Positions 63,931 to 64,000 of a stretch of DNA of 64,000 nucleotides are shown in pieces. The stretch is from Pyxicephalus adspersus (lineage: Eukaryota; Chordata; Amphibia; Anura; Pyxicephalidae): NCBI RefSeq assembly GCF_032062135.1, contig NC_092861.1, forward strand, positions 61,895,498 to 61,959,497. Direction: 5' to 3'. The notes under the pieces were generated by a model. The model saw only the letters and a program-made list of their open reading frames with translations. It did not search any database and was not told the DNA's origin. The position numbers were made by a program, and so were the translations under genes. Numbering within the stretch: position 1 is the first letter of the stretch; each line of letters opens with the position of its first letter.

Positions 63931-64000
63931 GGGCCTGATTTGAAAAAAAGCTTTCCAAGACTAGGGAAGATAGAATATCATGGGAGAAGATGGGTGATCC
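63931..64000. mobile_element. Palindromic MITE, left arm, cut by window end
   Basis: Reads gggcctgatttgaaaaaaag, ctttccaagactagg, atatcatgggagaa, gggtgatcc, matching the left arm of the family and closest to the 41112 subfamily. Confidence 0.55.

Overview
The window is vertebrate genomic DNA: AT-rich, mostly intronic and interspersed-repeat sequence, with short minus-strand exons bounded by AG/GT splice sites. The repeats (palindromic elements with a ggcctgatttattaaa end, TTAA-flanked elements, CGAACGA-rich inverted repeats, degraded L1-type LINEs) look like those of ranoid frogs. I therefore infer an anuran amphibian, probably a ranoid; this rests on recognition, not on a search.

The only gene I can support is a central part of CSMD1 (CUB and Sushi multiple domains 1), a giant single-pass transmembrane protein, transcribed right to left. 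Fourteen exons between 48600 and 4697 join with fully consistent phases into 2592 nt (864 codons) without a stop. In order they encode Sushi3, CUB4, Sushi4, CUB5 (two exons), Sushi5, CUB6 (two), Sushi6, CUB7 (two), Sushi7 and CUB8 (two), numbered by the order remembered for human CSMD1. Every domain boundary is a phase-1 intron. Neither end of the gene is inside: 48601-64000 is part of the intron before Sushi3, and 1-4696 is part of the intron after CUB8.

Everything else is intron. It holds several copies of a palindromic MITE family, one of them split by an 885-bp TTAA-flanked insertion (34177-35286); a long-armed inverted repeat beside a TTAA-ended repeat (24619-25290); a CpG-rich CGAACGA inverted-repeat element (40371-40800); a 5'-truncated L1 ORF2 tail (36374-37338); an L1 ORF1-like relic (11300-11830, minus); a 33-bp poly(A)-ended insertion with a 16-bp target duplication (11113-11177); a possible solo LTR (19321-20046); and many AT microsatellites.

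I found no operon, CRISPR array, tRNA, rRNA or unknown multigene system. The points most worth a second look are the intron/domain architecture of CSMD1 and the nested transposable elements.
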